Below are positions 25,148-40,919 of a DNA stretch of 64,000 bases, piece after piece; within the stretch, counting starts at the first letter, position 1; each line of letters begins with the position of its first letter. A program made the translations under genes and the position numbers. This DNA comes from Acanthosoma haemorrhoidale. Taxonomy: Eukaryota > Arthropoda > Insecta > Hemiptera > Acanthosomatidae. The DNA lies in assembly GCA_930367205.1 (NCBI GenBank), contig OV884014.1, positions 118,861,768-118,925,767 of the forward strand. Reading direction: 5' to 3'. Below the pieces are notes generated by a model. The model was not told the DNA's origin. It saw nothing but the letters and a program-made list of their open reading frames with translations, and made no database searches.

Positions 25148-28100
25148 ATCATACGATCGTATGATCAAAGTTACGAGTGAATATGACATCAAATGATGTC
25201 AAATATGATAGTGTGCCGTATCATTTGCACTTATTGTATCACGTGATACAATCGTATGATTGAAGTTACAGTGAATATACTATAAAATGATGTCGATTAT
25301 GATAGTGTACCGCATCATTGGCACTCATTATATCACGTGATACTATCGTATGATTGAAGTCACGAGTGAATATAACATCAAATGATGCTAAATATGATTG
25401 TATAGTGTATCATTAGCACTCATTGTTTCACGTGATACGATCGTATGATTAAAGTTACGAGTAAATATAACATCAAATGATGTCGAATATGACAATGTAC
25501 CGTATCATTAGCACTCATATTATCACGTGATACGATCGTATAATGAAAGTTACGAGTGAATATAACATCAAATGATGTTGAATATGATTGTATAATGTAT
25601 CATTAGCACTCATTGTTTCACGTGATACGATCGTATGATTAAAGTTACGAGTAAATCTATCATCAAATGATGTCGAATATGATAGTGTACCTTATCATTG
25701 GCACTCATTATATCACGTGATACGATCGTATAATGAAAGTTACGAGTAAATATACTATTAAATAATGTCGATTATGATAGTGTACCGCATCATTGGCACT
25801 CATTATATCACGTGATACGATCGTATGATTGAAGTCACGAGTGAATATAACATCAAATGATGTCAATTATGATAGTGTTCCGTATCATAAGCACTCATTG
25901 TATCACGTGATACGATCGTATGATGAAAGTTACAAGTAAATATACTATTAAATGATGTCGATTATAACAGTGTACCGTACCATTGGCACTCATAGTATCA
26001 CGTGTTACGATCGTATGATTGAAGTCACGAATGAATATAACCTCAAATGATGTCGATTATGATAGTGTACTGCATCATTAGCACACATTGTATCACGTGG
26101 TACGATCGTATGATTAAAGTTACGAGTGAAGATAACATCAAATGATGTCGATTATAATAGTGTACCGTACCATTGGCACTCATAGTATCACGTGATACGA
26201 TCGTATGATTGAAGTCAAGAGTGAATATAATATCAAATGATGTCAATTATGATAGTGTTCCGTATCATAAGCACTCATTGTATCACGTGATACGATCGTA
26301 TGATGAAAGTTACAAGTAAATATACTATTAAATGATGTCGATTATGACAGTGTACCGTACCATTGGCACCCATAGTATCACGTGATACGATCGTATGATT
26401 GAAGTCACGAGTGAATATAATATCAAATGATGTCAATTATGATAGTGTACCGCATCATTGGCACTCATTATATCACTTGATACGATCGTATGATTGAAGT
26501 CACGAGTGAATATATCATCAAATGATGTTGAATATGATTGTATAATGTGTCATTGGCACACATTGTATCACGTGATACGATCGTATGATTAAAGTTACGA
26601 GTGAATACAACATCAAATGATGTCGATTATAATAGTGTACCGCATCATTGGCACTCATTGTATCACGAGAAACGATCGTATGATTGAAGTCACGAGTGAG
26701 TATAACATCAAATGATGTTGAATATGATTGTATAATGTATCATTAGCACTCATTGTTTCACGTGATACGATCGTATGATTAAAGTTACAGGTGAATATAA
26801 CATCAAATGATGTCGATTATGATAGTGTACCGCATCATTGGCACTCATTATATCACGTGATACTATCGTATGATTGAAGTCACGAGTGAATATACCATCA
26901 AATGATGCTAAATATGATTGTATAGTGTATCATTAGCACTCATTGTTTCACGTGATACTATCGTATGATTGAAGTCACGAGTGAATATAACATCAAATGA
27001 TGCTAAATATGATTGTATAGTGTATCATTAGCACTCATTGTTTCACGTGATACGATCGTATGATTAAAGTTACGAGTAAATATAACATCAAATGATGTTG
27101 AATATGATTGTATAATGTATCATTAGCACTCATTGTTTCACGTGATACGATCGTATGATTAAAGTTACAGGTGAATATAACATCAAATGATGTCGATTAT
27201 GATAGTGTACCGCATCATTAACACTCATTATATCACGTGATACTATCGTATGATTGAAGTCACTAGTGAATATAACATCAAATGATGCTAAATATGACTG
27301 TATAGTGTATCATTAGCACTCATTGTTTCACGTGATACGATCGTATGATTAAAGTTACGAGTAAATATAACATCAAATGATGACGAATATGATAATGTAC
27401 CGTATCATGAGCACTCATTGTATCACGTGATACGATCGTATGATGAAAGTTACGAGTGAATATAACATCAAATGATGTCGATTATGATAGTGTACCGCAT
27501 CATTGGCACTTATTATATCACGTGATACGATCGTATAATGAAAGTCACGAGTGAATATACTATAAAATGATGTCGATTATGATAGTGTACCACATCATTG
27601 GCACTCATTATATCACGTGATACGATCGTATGATTGAAGTCACGAGTGAATATAATATCAAATGTATCAATTATGATAGTGTTGCGTATCATAAGCACTC
27701 ATTGTATCACGTGATACGATCGTATGATGAAAGTTACGAGTGAATATAACATCAAATGATGTCGAATAGGATTGTATAATGTATCATTAGCACTTATTTT
27801 TCACGTGATACAATCGTATGATTAAAGTTACGATTGGAGATACTAATAAATGATGTTGAATATAATAGTGCACCATATCATTAGCACATATTGTATCATG
27901 TGATGCGATTTTATGATTAAAGTTACAAGTGAATATAACATCAAATGATGTCGATTATAATAGTGTACCGCATCATTGGCACTCATTATATCACGTGATG
28001 CTATCGTATGATTGAAGTCACGAGTGAATATAACATCAAATAATGCTAAATATGATTGTATAGTGTAGCATTGACACTCATTGTATCACGAGATACGATC

Positions 28101-31100
28101 GTATGATTGAAGTCACGAGTGAATATACTATAAAATGATGTCGATTATGATAGTGTACCGCATCATTGGCACTCATTATATCACGTGATACTATCGTATG
28201 ATTGAAGTCACGAGTGAATATAACATCAAATGATGCTAAATATGATTGTATAGTGTATCATTAGCACTCATTGTTTCACGTGATACGATCGTATGATTAA
28301 AGTTACGAGTAAATATAACATCAAATGATGTTGAATATGATTGTATAATGTATCGTTAGCACTCATTGTTTCACGTGATACGATCGTATGATTAAAGTTA
28401 CGAGTAAATATAACATCAAATGATGCCGATTATGATAGTGTACCTTATCATTGGCACTCATTATATCACGTGATACGATCGTATAATGAAAGTTACGAGT
28501 AAATATACTATTAAATAATGTCGATTATGATAGTGTACCGCATTATTGGCACTCATTATATCACGTGATACGATCGTATGATTGAAGTCACGAGTGAATA
28601 TAACATCAAATGATGTTAATTATGATAGTGTTCCGTATCATAAGCACTCATTGTATCACGTAATACGATCGTATGATGAAAGTTACAAGTAAATATACTA
28701 TTAAATGATGTCGATTATGACAGTGTACCGTACCATTGGCACTCATAGTATCACGTGATACGATCGTATGATTGAAGTCACGAATGAATATAACATCAAA
28801 TGATGTCGATTATGATAGTGTACCACATCATTAGCACACATTGTATCACGTGGTACGATCATATGATTAAAGTTACGAGTGAAGATAACATCAAATGATG
28901 TCGATTATAATAGTGTACCTTACCATTGGCACTCATAGTATCACGTGATACGATCGTATGATTGAAGTCAAGAGTGAATATAATATCAAATGATGTCAAT
29001 TATGATAGTGTTCCGTATCATAAGCACTCATTGTATCACGTGATACGATCGTATGATGAAAGTAACAAGTAAATATACTATTAAATGATGTCGATTATGA
29101 CAGTGTACCGTACCATTGGCACTTATAGTATCACGTGATACGATCGTATGATTGAAGTCACGAGTGAATATAATATCAAATGATGTCAATTATGATAGTG
29201 TACCGCATCATTGGCACTCATTATATCACTTGATACGATCGTATGATTGAAGTCACGAGTGAATATATTATCAAATGATGTTGAATATGATTGTATAATG
29301 TGTCATTGGCACAGATTGTATCACGTGATACGATCGTATGATTAAAGTTACGAGTGAATGCAACATCAAATGATGTCGATTATGATAGTGTACCGCATCA
29401 TTGGCACTCATTATATCACGTGATACGATCGTATGATGAAAGTTACAAGTAAATATACTATTAAATGATGTCGATTATGACAGTGTACCGTACCATTGGC
29501 ACTCATAGTATCACGTGATACGATCGTATGATTGAAGTCACGAATGAATATAACATCAAATGATGTCGATTATGATAGTGTACCGCATCATTGGCACTCA
29601 TTATATCACGTGATACTATCGTATGATTGAAGTCACGAGTGAATATAACATCAAATGATGCTAAATATGATTGTATAGTGTATCATTAGCACTCATTGTT
29701 TCACGTGATACGATCGTATGATTAAAGTTACGAGTAAATATAACATCAAATGATGTTGAATATGATTGTATAATGTATCATTAGCACTCATTGTTTCACG
29801 TGATACGATCGTATGATTAAAGTTACAGGTGAATATAACATCAAATGATGTCGATTATGATAGTGTACCGCATCATTGGCACTCATTATATCACGTGATA
29901 CTATCGTATAATGAAAGTTACGAGTGAATATAACATCAAATGATGTCGAATAGGATTGTATAATGTATCATTAGCACTCATTGTTTCACGTGATACGATC
30001 GTATGATTAAAGTTACGATTGGAGATACTAATAAATGATGTTGAATATAATAGTGCACCATATCATTAGCACTTATTGTATCATGTGATGCGATCGTATG
30101 ATTGAAGTCACGAGTGAATATAGTATCAAATGATGTCAATTATGATAGTGTTGCGTATCATAAGCACTCATTGTATCACGTGATACGATCGTATGATTAA
30201 AGTTACGATTGGAGATACTAATAAATGATGTTGAATATAATAGTGCACCATATCATTAGCACTTATTGTATCATGTGATGCGATCATATGATTAAAGTTA
30301 CAAGTGAATATAACATCAAATGATGTCGATTATAATAGTGTACCGCATCATTGGCACTCATTATATCACGTGATACTATCGTATGATTGAAGTCACGAGT
30401 GAATATAACATCAAATGATGCTAAATATGATTGTATTGTGTATCATTAGCACTCATTGTTTCACGTGATACGATCTTATGATTAAAGTTACGAGTAAATA
30501 TAACATCAAATGATGTTGAATATGATTGTATAATGTATCATTAGCACTCATTGTTTCACGTGATACGATCGTATGATTAAAGTTACAGGTGAATATAACA
30601 TCAAATGATGTCGATTATGATAGTGTACCGCATCATTGGCACTCATTATATCACGTGATACTATCGTATGATTGAAGTCACGAGTGAATATAACATCAAA
30701 TGATGTTGAATATGATTGTATAATGTATCATTAGCACTCATTGTTTCACGTGATACGATCGTATGATTAAAGTTACAGGTGAATATAACATCAAATAATG
30801 CTAAATATGATTGTATAGTGTAGCATTGACACTCATTGTATCACGAGATACGATCGTATGATTGAAGTCACGAGTGAATATAACATCAAATGATGTTGAA
30901 TATGATTGTATAATGTATCATTAGCACTCATTGTTTCACGTGATACGATCGTATGATTAAAGTTACAGGTGAATATAACATCAAATCATGTCGATTATGA
31001 TAGTGTACCGCATCATTGGCACTCATTATATCACGTGATACTATCGTATGATTGAAGTCACGAGTGAATATAACATCAAATGATGCTAAATATGATTGTA

Positions 31101-31350
31101 TAGTGTATCATTAGCACTCATTATTTCACGTGATACGATCGTATGATTAAAGTTACGAGTAAATATAACATCAAATGATGTTGAATATGATTGTATAATG
31201 TATCATTAGCACTCATTGTTTCACGTGATACGATCGTATGATTAAAGTTACAGGTGAATATAACATCAAATGATGTCGATTATGATAGTGTACCGCATCA
31301 TTGGCACTAATTGTATCACGTGATACGATCGTATGATCAAAGCTACGAGT
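25148..31350 (+). repeat. Satellite A segment (6,203 bp, about 65 monomers)
   Basis: This 95-bp array is related to 32543 onward. Shared private variants include CACGTGTTACG (about 26001 and 33207), ATAACCTCAAATG (about 26038 and 33243) and the landmark run at 26043 and 33248 (offset 7,205). A block with GACGAATATGATAATG and CATGAGCAC at 27406 recurs as V-type blocks at 35751, 39645 and 43254. Near 27664 the usual AATGATGTCAATT reads AATGTATCAATT, a small private lesion. Near 27795 a one-base shorter CACTTATTTTTCACG junction occurs. Confidence 0.93.
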
Positions 31351-32542
31351 TAACATAATAGGGCAGGAATTATTGTACCAGCTATGAAATACGCATTTTT
31401 GTAATATTCTACTTTTTGACGATATTTTTCTTGTTTTGGTATGAGGAAATCATAATTGTTCAGGAGCTAACGTACCAGCTATAAAATACTCTTATATGTA
31501 AAAATTTAACTTTTCGACGATATTTTCCTTGTTTTGGTATCAGGAGAACATAATGGGGCAGGAGCTAACTTACTATCTATGAAATACGCATTTTCGAAAA
31601 ATTCGACTTTTTGAAGATATTTTCCTTGATTTCGTATCAGGAGAACATAAAAGAGCAGGAGCTAACGTTCCAGCTATGAAATACCCATTTTTTAAAAATT
31701 CGACTTTTTGACGATATTTTCGTATCAGGAGAACATAATGGGGAAGGAGCTGACGTACCAGCTATGAAATACGCAATTTTTGTAAAAATTTGAGTTTTCG
31801 ACGATATTTTCCTTGTTTTGGTATCAGGAGAACATAATGGGGCAGGAGCTAACGTACTAGCTATGAAATACGCATTTTCGAAAAATTCGACTTTTTGACG
31901 ATATTTTCTTTGATTTCGTATCAGGAGAACATAAAAGAGCAGGAGCTAACGTTCCAGCTATAAAATACCCATTTTTTAAAAATTCAACTTTTTGACGATA
32001 TTTTCCTTGTTTTCGTATCAGGAGAACATAATAGGGTTAGAGCTAACGTACCAGCTATGAAATACGCAATTTTTGTAAAAATTTGAGTTTTCGACGATAT
32101 TTTCCTTGTTTTGGTATCAGGAGAACATAATGGGGCAGGAGCTAACGTACTAGCTATGAAATACGCATTTTCGAAAAATTCGACTTTTTGACGATATTTT
32201 CTTTGATTTCGTATCAGGAGAACATAAAAGAGCAGGAGCTAACGTTCCAGCTATGAAATACCCATTTTTTAAAAATTCGACTTTTTGACGATATTTTCCT
32301 TGTTTCGGTATCAGGAGAACATAATGGGACAGGAACTAACGTACTAGCTCTAAATACGCATTTTAGTAAAAATTGGACTTTTTGACGACATTTTTCTTGT
32401 TTTGGTATCAGGAGAACATAATGGGGCAGGTGCTAACGTACAAGCTATGAAATACGCATTTTTGTAAAAATTCAACTTTTTTAAAATGTTTTCTTTGTTT
32501 TGGTATCAGGAGTACATAAAGGGGCAAGAGCTAACGTACAAG
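31351..32542 (+). repeat. Satellite B island 5 (1,192 bp, about 12 monomers)
   Basis: This island has the same length and monomer order as island 1, including the 88-bp monomer near 31716. Several substitutions are private, for example GTAATATTC for GTAAAATTC near 31402 and AATTGGACTT for AATTCGACTT near 32370. The standard left and right junctions are present. It lies 6,818 bp after the start of island 4. Confidence 0.94.
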
Positions 32543-35500
32543 ATCATACGATCGTATGATCAAAGTTACGAGTGAATATGACATCAAATGATGTCAAATA
32601 TGATAGTGTGCCGTATCATTTGCACTTATTGTATCACGTGATACAATCGTATGATTGAAGTTACAGTGAATATACTATAAAATGATGTCGATTATGATAG
32701 TGTACCGCATCATTGGCACTCATTATATCACGTGATACTATCGTATGATTGAAGTCACGAGTGAATATAACATCAAATGATGCTAAATATGATTGTATAG
32801 TGTATCATTAGCACTCATTGTTTCACGTGATACGATCGTATGATTAAAGTTACGAGTAAATCTATCATCAAATGATGTCGAATATGATAGTGTACCTTAT
32901 CATTGGCACTCATTATATCACGTGATACGATCGTATAATGAAAGTTACGAGTAAATATACTATTAAATAATGTCGATTATGATAGTGTACCGCATCATTG
33001 GCACTCATTATATCACGTGATACGATCGTATGATTGAAGTCACGAGTGAATATAACATCAAATGATGTCAATTATGATAGTGTTCCGTATCATAAGCACT
33101 CATTGTATCACGTGATACGATCGTATGATGAAAGTTACAAGTAAATATACTATTAAATGATGTCGATTATAACAGTGTACCGTACCATTGGCACTCATAG
33201 TATCACGTGTTACGATCGTATGATTGAAGTCACGAATGAATATAACCTCAAATGATGTCGATTATGATAGTGTACCGCATCATTAGCACACATTGTATCA
33301 CGTGGTACGATCGTATGTTTAAAGTTACGAGTGAAGATAACATCAAATGATGTCGATTATAATAGTGTACCGTACCATTGGCACTCATAGTATCACGTGA
33401 TACGATCGTATGATTGAAGTCAAGAGTGAATATAATACCAAATGATGTCAATTATGATAGTGTTCCGTATCATAAGCACTCATTGTATCACGTGATACGA
33501 TCGTATGATGAAAGTTACAAGTAAATATACTATTAAATGATGTCGATTATGACAGTGTACCGTACCATTGGCACCCATAGTATCACGTGATACGATCGTA
33601 TGATTGAAGTCACGAGTAAATATAATATCAAATGATGTCAATTATGATAGTGTACCGCATCATTGGCACTCATTATATCACTTGATACGATCGTATGATT
33701 GAAGTCACGAGTGAATATATCATCAAATGATGTTGAATATGATTGTATAATGTGTCATTGGCACACATTGTATCACGTGATACGATCGTATGATTAAAGT
33801 TACGAGTGAATACAACATCAAATGATGTCGATTATAATAGTGTACCGCATCATTGGCACTCATTGTATCACGAGATACGATCGTATGATTGAAGTCACGA
33901 GTGAGTATAACATTAAATGATGTTGAATATGATTGTATAATGTATCATTAGCACTCATTGTTTCACGTGATACGATCGTATGATTAAAGTTACAGGTGAA
34001 TATAACATCAAATGATGTCGATTATGATAGTGTACCGCATCATTGGCACTCATTATATCACGTGATACTATCGTATGATTGAAGTCACGACTGAATATAC
34101 CATCAAATGATGCTAAATATGATTGTATAGTGTATCATTAGCACTCATTGTTTCACGTGATACTATCGTATGATTGAAGTCACGAGTGAATATAACATCA
34201 AATGATGCTAAATATGATTGTATAGTGTATCATTAGCACTCATTGTTTCACGTGATACGATCGTATGATTAAAGTTACGAGTAAATATAACATCAAATGA
34301 TGTTGAATATGATTGTATAATGTATCATTAGCACTCATTGTTTCACGTGATACGATCGTATGATTAAAGTTACAGGTGAATATAACATCAAATGATGTCG
34401 ATTATAATAGTGTACCGCATCATTGGCACTCATTATATCACGTGATGCTATCGTATGATTGAAGTCACGAGTGAATATAACATCAAATAATGCTAAATAT
34501 GATTGTATAGTGTAGCATTGACACTCATTGTATCACGAGATACGATCGTATGATTGAAGTCACGAGTGAATATACTATAAAATGATGTCGATTATGATAG
34601 TGTACCGCATCATTGGCACTCATTATATCACGTGATACTATCGTATGATTGAAGTCACGAGTGAATATAACATCAAATGATGCTAAATATGATTGTATAG
34701 TGTATCATTAGCACTCATTGTTTCACGTGATACGATCGTATGATTAAAGTTACGAGTAAATATGACATCAAATGATGTTGAATATGATTGTATAATGTAT
34801 CGTTAGCACTCATTGTTTCACGTGATACGATCGTATGATTAAAGTTACGAGTAAATATAACATCAAATGATGCCGATTATGATAGTGTACCTTATCATTG
34901 GCACTCATTATATCACGTGATACGATCGTATAATGAAAGTTACGAGTAAATATACTATTAAATAATGTCGATTATGATAGTGAACCGCATTATTGGCACT
35001 CATTATATCACGTGATACGATCGTATGATTGAAGTCACGAGTGAATATAACATCAAATGATGTCAATTATGATAGTGTTCCGTATCATAAGCACTCATTG
35101 TATCACGTGATACGATCGTATGATGAAAGTTACAAGTAAATATACTATTAAATGATGTCGAATATGACAGTGTACCGTACCATTGGCACTCATAGTATCA
35201 CGTGATACGATCGTATGATTGAAGTCACGAGTGAATATACCATCAAATGATGCTAAATATGATTGTATAGTGTATCATTAGCACTCATTGTTTCACGTGA
35301 TACTATCGTATGATTGAAGTCACGAGTGAATATAACATCAAATGATGCTAAATATGATTGTATAGTGTATCATTAGCACTCATTGTTTCACGTGATACGA
35401 TCGTATGATTAAAGTTACGAGTAAATATAACATCAAATGATGTTGAATATGATTGTATAATGTATCATTAGCACTCATTGTTTCACGTGATACGATCGTA

Positions 35501-38450
35501 TGATTAAAGTTACAGGTGAATATAACATCAAATGATGTCGATTATGATAGTGTACCGCATCATTAACACTCATTATATCACGTGATACTATCGTATGATT
35601 GAAGTCACTAGTGAATATAACATCAAATGATGCTAAATATGACTGTATAGTGTATCATTAGCACTCATTGTTTCACGTGATACGATCGTATGATTAAAGT
35701 TACGAGTAAATATAACATCAAATGATGTCGAATATGATAATGTACCGTATCATGAGCACTCATTGTATCACGTGATACGATCGTATGATGAAAGTTACGA
35801 GTGAATATAACATCAAATGATGTCGATTATGATAGTGTACCGCATCATTGGCACTTATTATATCACGTGATACGATCGTATAATGAAAGTCACGAGTGAA
35901 TATACTATAAAATGATGTCGATTATGATAGTGTTCCACATCATTGGCACTCATTATATCACGTGATACGATCGTATGATTGAAGTCACGAGTGAATATAA
36001 TATCAAATGATGTCAATTATGATAGTGTTGCGTATCATAAGCACTCATTGTATCACGTGATACGATCGTATGATGAAAGTTACGAGTGAATATAACATCA
36101 AATGATGTCGAATAGGATTGTATAATGTATCATTAGCACTTATTTTTCACGTGATACAATCGTATGATTAAAGTTACGATTGGAGATACTAATAAATGAT
36201 GTTGAATATAATAGTGCACCATATCATTAGCACATATTGTATCATGTGATGCGATCGTATGATTAAAGTTACAAGTGAATATAACATCAAATGATGTCGA
36301 TTATAATAGTGTACCGCATCATTGGCACTCATTATATCACGTGATGCTATCGTATGATTGAAGTCACGAGTGAATATAACATCAAATAATGCTAAATATG
36401 ATTGTATAGTGTAGCATTGACACTCATTGTATCACGAGATACGATCGTATGATTGAAGTCACGAGTGAATATACTATAAAATGATGTCGATTATGATAGT
36501 GTACCGCATCATTGGCACTCATTATATCACGTGATACTATCGTATGATTGAAGTCACGAGTGAATATAACATCAAATGATGCTAAATATGATTGTATAGT
36601 GTATCATTAGCACTCATTGTTTCACGTGATACGATCGTATGATTAAAGTTACGAGTAAATATACTATTAAATGATGTCGATTATGACAGTGTACCGTACC
36701 ATTGGCACTCATAGTATCACGTGATACGATCGTATGATTGAAGTCACGAATGAATATAACATCAAATGATGTCGATTATGATAGTGTACCACATCATTAG
36801 CACACATTGTATCACGTGGTACGATCGTATGATTAAAGTTACGAGTGAAGATAACATCAAATGATGTCGATTATAATAGTGTACCTTACCATTGGCACTC
36901 ATAGTATCACGTGATACGATCGTATGATTGAAGTCAAGAGTGAATATAATATCAAATGATGTCAATTATGATAGTGTTCCGTATCATAAGCACTCATTGT
37001 ATCACGTGATACGATCGTATGATGAAAGTCACAAGTAAATATACTATTAAATGATGTCGATTATGACAGTGTACCGTACCATTGGCACTTATAGTATCAC
37101 GTGATACGATCGTATGATTGAAGTCACGAGTGAATATAATATCAAATGATGTCAATTATGATAGTGTACCGCATCATTGGCACTCATTATATCACTTGAT
37201 ACGATCGTATGATTGAAGTCACGAGTGAATATATTATCAAATGATGTTGAATATGATTGTATAATGTGTCATTGGCACAGATTGTATCACGAGATACGAT
37301 CGTATGATTAAAGTTACGAGTGAATGCAACATCAAATGATGTCGATTATGATAGTGTACCGCATCATTGGCACTCATTATATCACGTGATACGATCGTAT
37401 GATGAAAGTTACAAGTAAATATACTATTAAATGATGTCGATTATGACAGTGTACCGTACCATTGGCACTCATAGTATCACGTGATACGATCGTATGATTG
37501 AAGTCACGAATGAATATAACATCAAATGATGTCGATTATGATAGTGTACCGCATCATTGGCACTCATTATATCACGTGATACTATCGTATGATTGAAGTC
37601 ACGAGTGAATATAACATCAAATGATGCTAAATATGATTGTATAGTGTATCATTAGCACTCATTGTTTTACGTGATACGATCGTATGATTAAAGTTACGAG
37701 TAAATATAACATCAAATGATGTTGAATATGATTGTATAATGTATCATTAGCACTCATTGTTTCACGTGATACGATCGTATGATTAAAGTTACAGGTGAAT
37801 ATAACATCAAATGATGTCGATTATGATAGTGTACCGCATCATTGGCACTCATTATATCACGTGATACTATCGTATAATGAAAGTTACGAGTGAATATAAC
37901 ATCAAATGATGTCGAATAGGATTGTATAATGTATCATTAGCACTCATTGTTTCACGTGATACGATCGTATGATTAAAGTTACGATTGGAGATACTAATAA
38001 ATGATGTTGAATATAATAGTGCACCATATCATTAGCACTTATTGTATCATGTGATGCGATCGTATGATTGAAGTCACGAGTGAATATAATATCAAATGAT
38101 GTCAATTATGATAGTGTTGCGTATCATAAGCACTCATTGTATCACGTGATACGATCGTATGATTAAAGTTACGATTGGAGATACTAATAAATGATGTTGA
38201 ATATAATAGTGCACCATATCATTAGCACTTATTGTATCATGTGATGCGATCATATGATTAAAGTTACAAGTGAATATAACATCAAATGATGTCGATTATA
38301 ATAGTGTACCGCATCATTGGCACTCATTATATCACGTGATACTATCGTATGATTGAAGTCACGAGTGAATATATCATCAAATGATGTTGAATATGATTGT
38401 ATAATGTATCATTACCACTCATTGTTTCACGTGATACGATCGTATGATTA

Positions 38451-39590
38451 AAGTTACAGGTGAATATAACATCAAATAATGCTAAATATGATTGTATAGT
38501 GTAGCATTGACACTCATTGTATCACGAGATACGATCGTATGATTGAAGTCACGAGTGAGTATAACATCAAATGATGTTGAATATGATTGTATAATGTATC
38601 ATTAGCACTCATTGTTTCACGTGATACGATCGTATGATTAAAGTTACAGGTGAATATAACATCAAATCATGTCGATTATGATAGTGTACCGCATCATTGG
38701 CACTCATTATATCACGTGATACTATCGTATGATTGAAGTCACGAGTGAATATAACATCAAATGATGCTAAATATGATTGTATAGTGTATCATTAGCACTC
38801 ATTGTTTCACGTGATACGATCGTATGATTAAAGTTACGAGTAAATATAACATCAAATGATGTTGAATTTGATTGTATAATGTATCATTAGCACTCATTGT
38901 TTCACGTGATACGATCGTATGATTAAAGTTACAGGTGAATATAACATCAAATGATGTCGATTATGATAGTGTACCGCATCAATGGCACTCATTATATCAC
39001 GTGATACTATCGTATGATTGAAGACACGAGTGAATATAACATCAAATGATGTTGAATATGATTGTATAATGTATCATTAGCACTCATTGTTTCACGTGAT
39101 ACGATCGTATGATTAAAGTTACAGGTGAATATAACATCAAATAATGCTAAATATGATTGTATAGTGTAGCATTGACACTCATTGTATCACGAGATACGAT
39201 CGTATGATTGAAGTCACGAGTGAATATAACATCAAATGATGTTGAATATGATTGTATAATGTATCATTAGCACTCATTGTTTCACGTGATACGATCGTAT
39301 GATTAAAGTTACAGGTGAATATAACATCAAATCATGTCGATTATGATAGTGTACCGCATCATTGGCACTCATTATATCACGTGATACTATCGTATGATTG
39401 AAGTCACGAGTGAATATAACATCAAATGATGCTAAATATGATTGTATAATGTATCATTAGCACTCATTGTTTCACGTGATACGATCGTATGATTAAAGTT
39501 ACAGGTGAATATAACATCAAATCATGTCGATTATGATAGTGTACCGCATCATTAGCACTCATTGTTTCACGTGATACGATCGTATGATTA
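38451..39590 (+). repeat. 12-monomer higher-order unit U, copy 1 (1,140 bp)
   Basis: The unit runs from AGTTACAGGTGAATATAAC to the next V block. Private variants shared with copies 2 and 3 include TTGAATTTGATTG, GCATCAATGGCAC and GAAGACACGAG. Internal markers are spaced 665 bp (seven monomers), as in copy 2 (38461 to 39126, against 40930 to 41595). The offset to copy 2 is 2,469 bp. Confidence 0.85.
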
Positions 39591-40919
39591 AAGTTACGAG
39601 TAAATATAACATCAAATGATGTCGAATATGATAATGTACCGTATCATGAGCACTCATTGTATCACGTGATACGATCGTATGATGAAAGTTACGAGTGAAT
39701 ATAACATCAAATGATGTCGATTATGATAGTGTACCGCATCATTGGCACTTATTATATCACGTGATACGATCGTATAATGAAAGTCACGAGTGAATATACT
39801 ATAAAATGATGTCGATTATGATAGTGTACCACATCATTGGCACTCATTATATCACGTGATACGATCGTATGATTGAAGTCACGAGTGAATATAATATCAA
39901 ATGATGTCAATTATGATAGTGTTGCGTATCATAAGCACTCATTGTATCACGTGATACGATCGTATGATGAAAGTTACGAGTGAATATAACATCAAATGAT
40001 GTCGAATAGGATTGTATAATGTATCATTAGCACTTATTTTTCACGTGATACAATCGTATGATTAAAGTTACGATTGGAGATACTAATAAATGATGTTGAA
40101 TATAATAGTGCACCATATCATTAGCACATATTGTATCATGTGATGCGATCGTATGATTAAAGTTACAAGTGAATATAACATCAAATGATGTCGATTATAA
40201 TAGTGTACCGCATCATTGGCACTCATTATATCACGTGATGCTATCGTATGATTGAAGTCACGAGTGAATATAACATCAAATAATGCTAAATATGATTGTA
40301 TAGTGTAGCATTGACACTCATTGTATCACGAGATACGATCGTATGATTGAAGTCACGAGTGAATATACTATAAAATGATGTCGATTATGATAGTGTACCG
40401 CATCATTGGCACTCATTATATCACGTGATACTATCGTATGATTGAAGTCACGAGTGAATATAACATCAAATGATGCTAAATATGATTGTATAGTGTATCA
40501 TTAGCACTCATTGTTTCACGTGATACGATCGTATGATTAAAGTTACGAGTAAATATAACATCAAATGATGTTGAATATGATTGTATAATGTATCGTTAGC
40601 ACTCATTGTTTCACGTGATACGATCGTATGATTAAAGTTACGAGTAAATATAACATCAAATGATGCCGATTATGATAGTGTACCTTATCATTGGCACTCA
40701 TTATATCACGTGATACGATCGTATAATGAAAAATACGAGTAAATATACTATTAAATAATGTCGATTATGATAGTGTACCGCATTATTGGCACTCATTATA
40801 TCACGTGATACGATCGTATGATTGAAGTCACGAGTGAATATAACATCAAATGATGTCAATTATGATAGTGTTCCGTATCATAAGCACTCATTGTATCACG
40901 TGATACGATCGTATGATTA
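39591..40919 (+). repeat. 14-monomer higher-order unit V, copy 1
   Basis: The unit is marked by GTCGAATATGATAATG followed by CATGAGCAC at 39645, the short CACTTATTTTTCACG form at 40031, and GAAAAATACGAG near 40728. The same series recurs at offset 3,609 in copy 2 (43200-44528). Earlier relatives lie at about 27350 and 35700. Edges are set by eye. Confidence 0.82.

Noticed and set aside
27513..27698. 61-codon minus-strand frame
   Set aside because: It is an A-monomer frame altered by the local AATGTATCAATT lesion; a repeat by-product.
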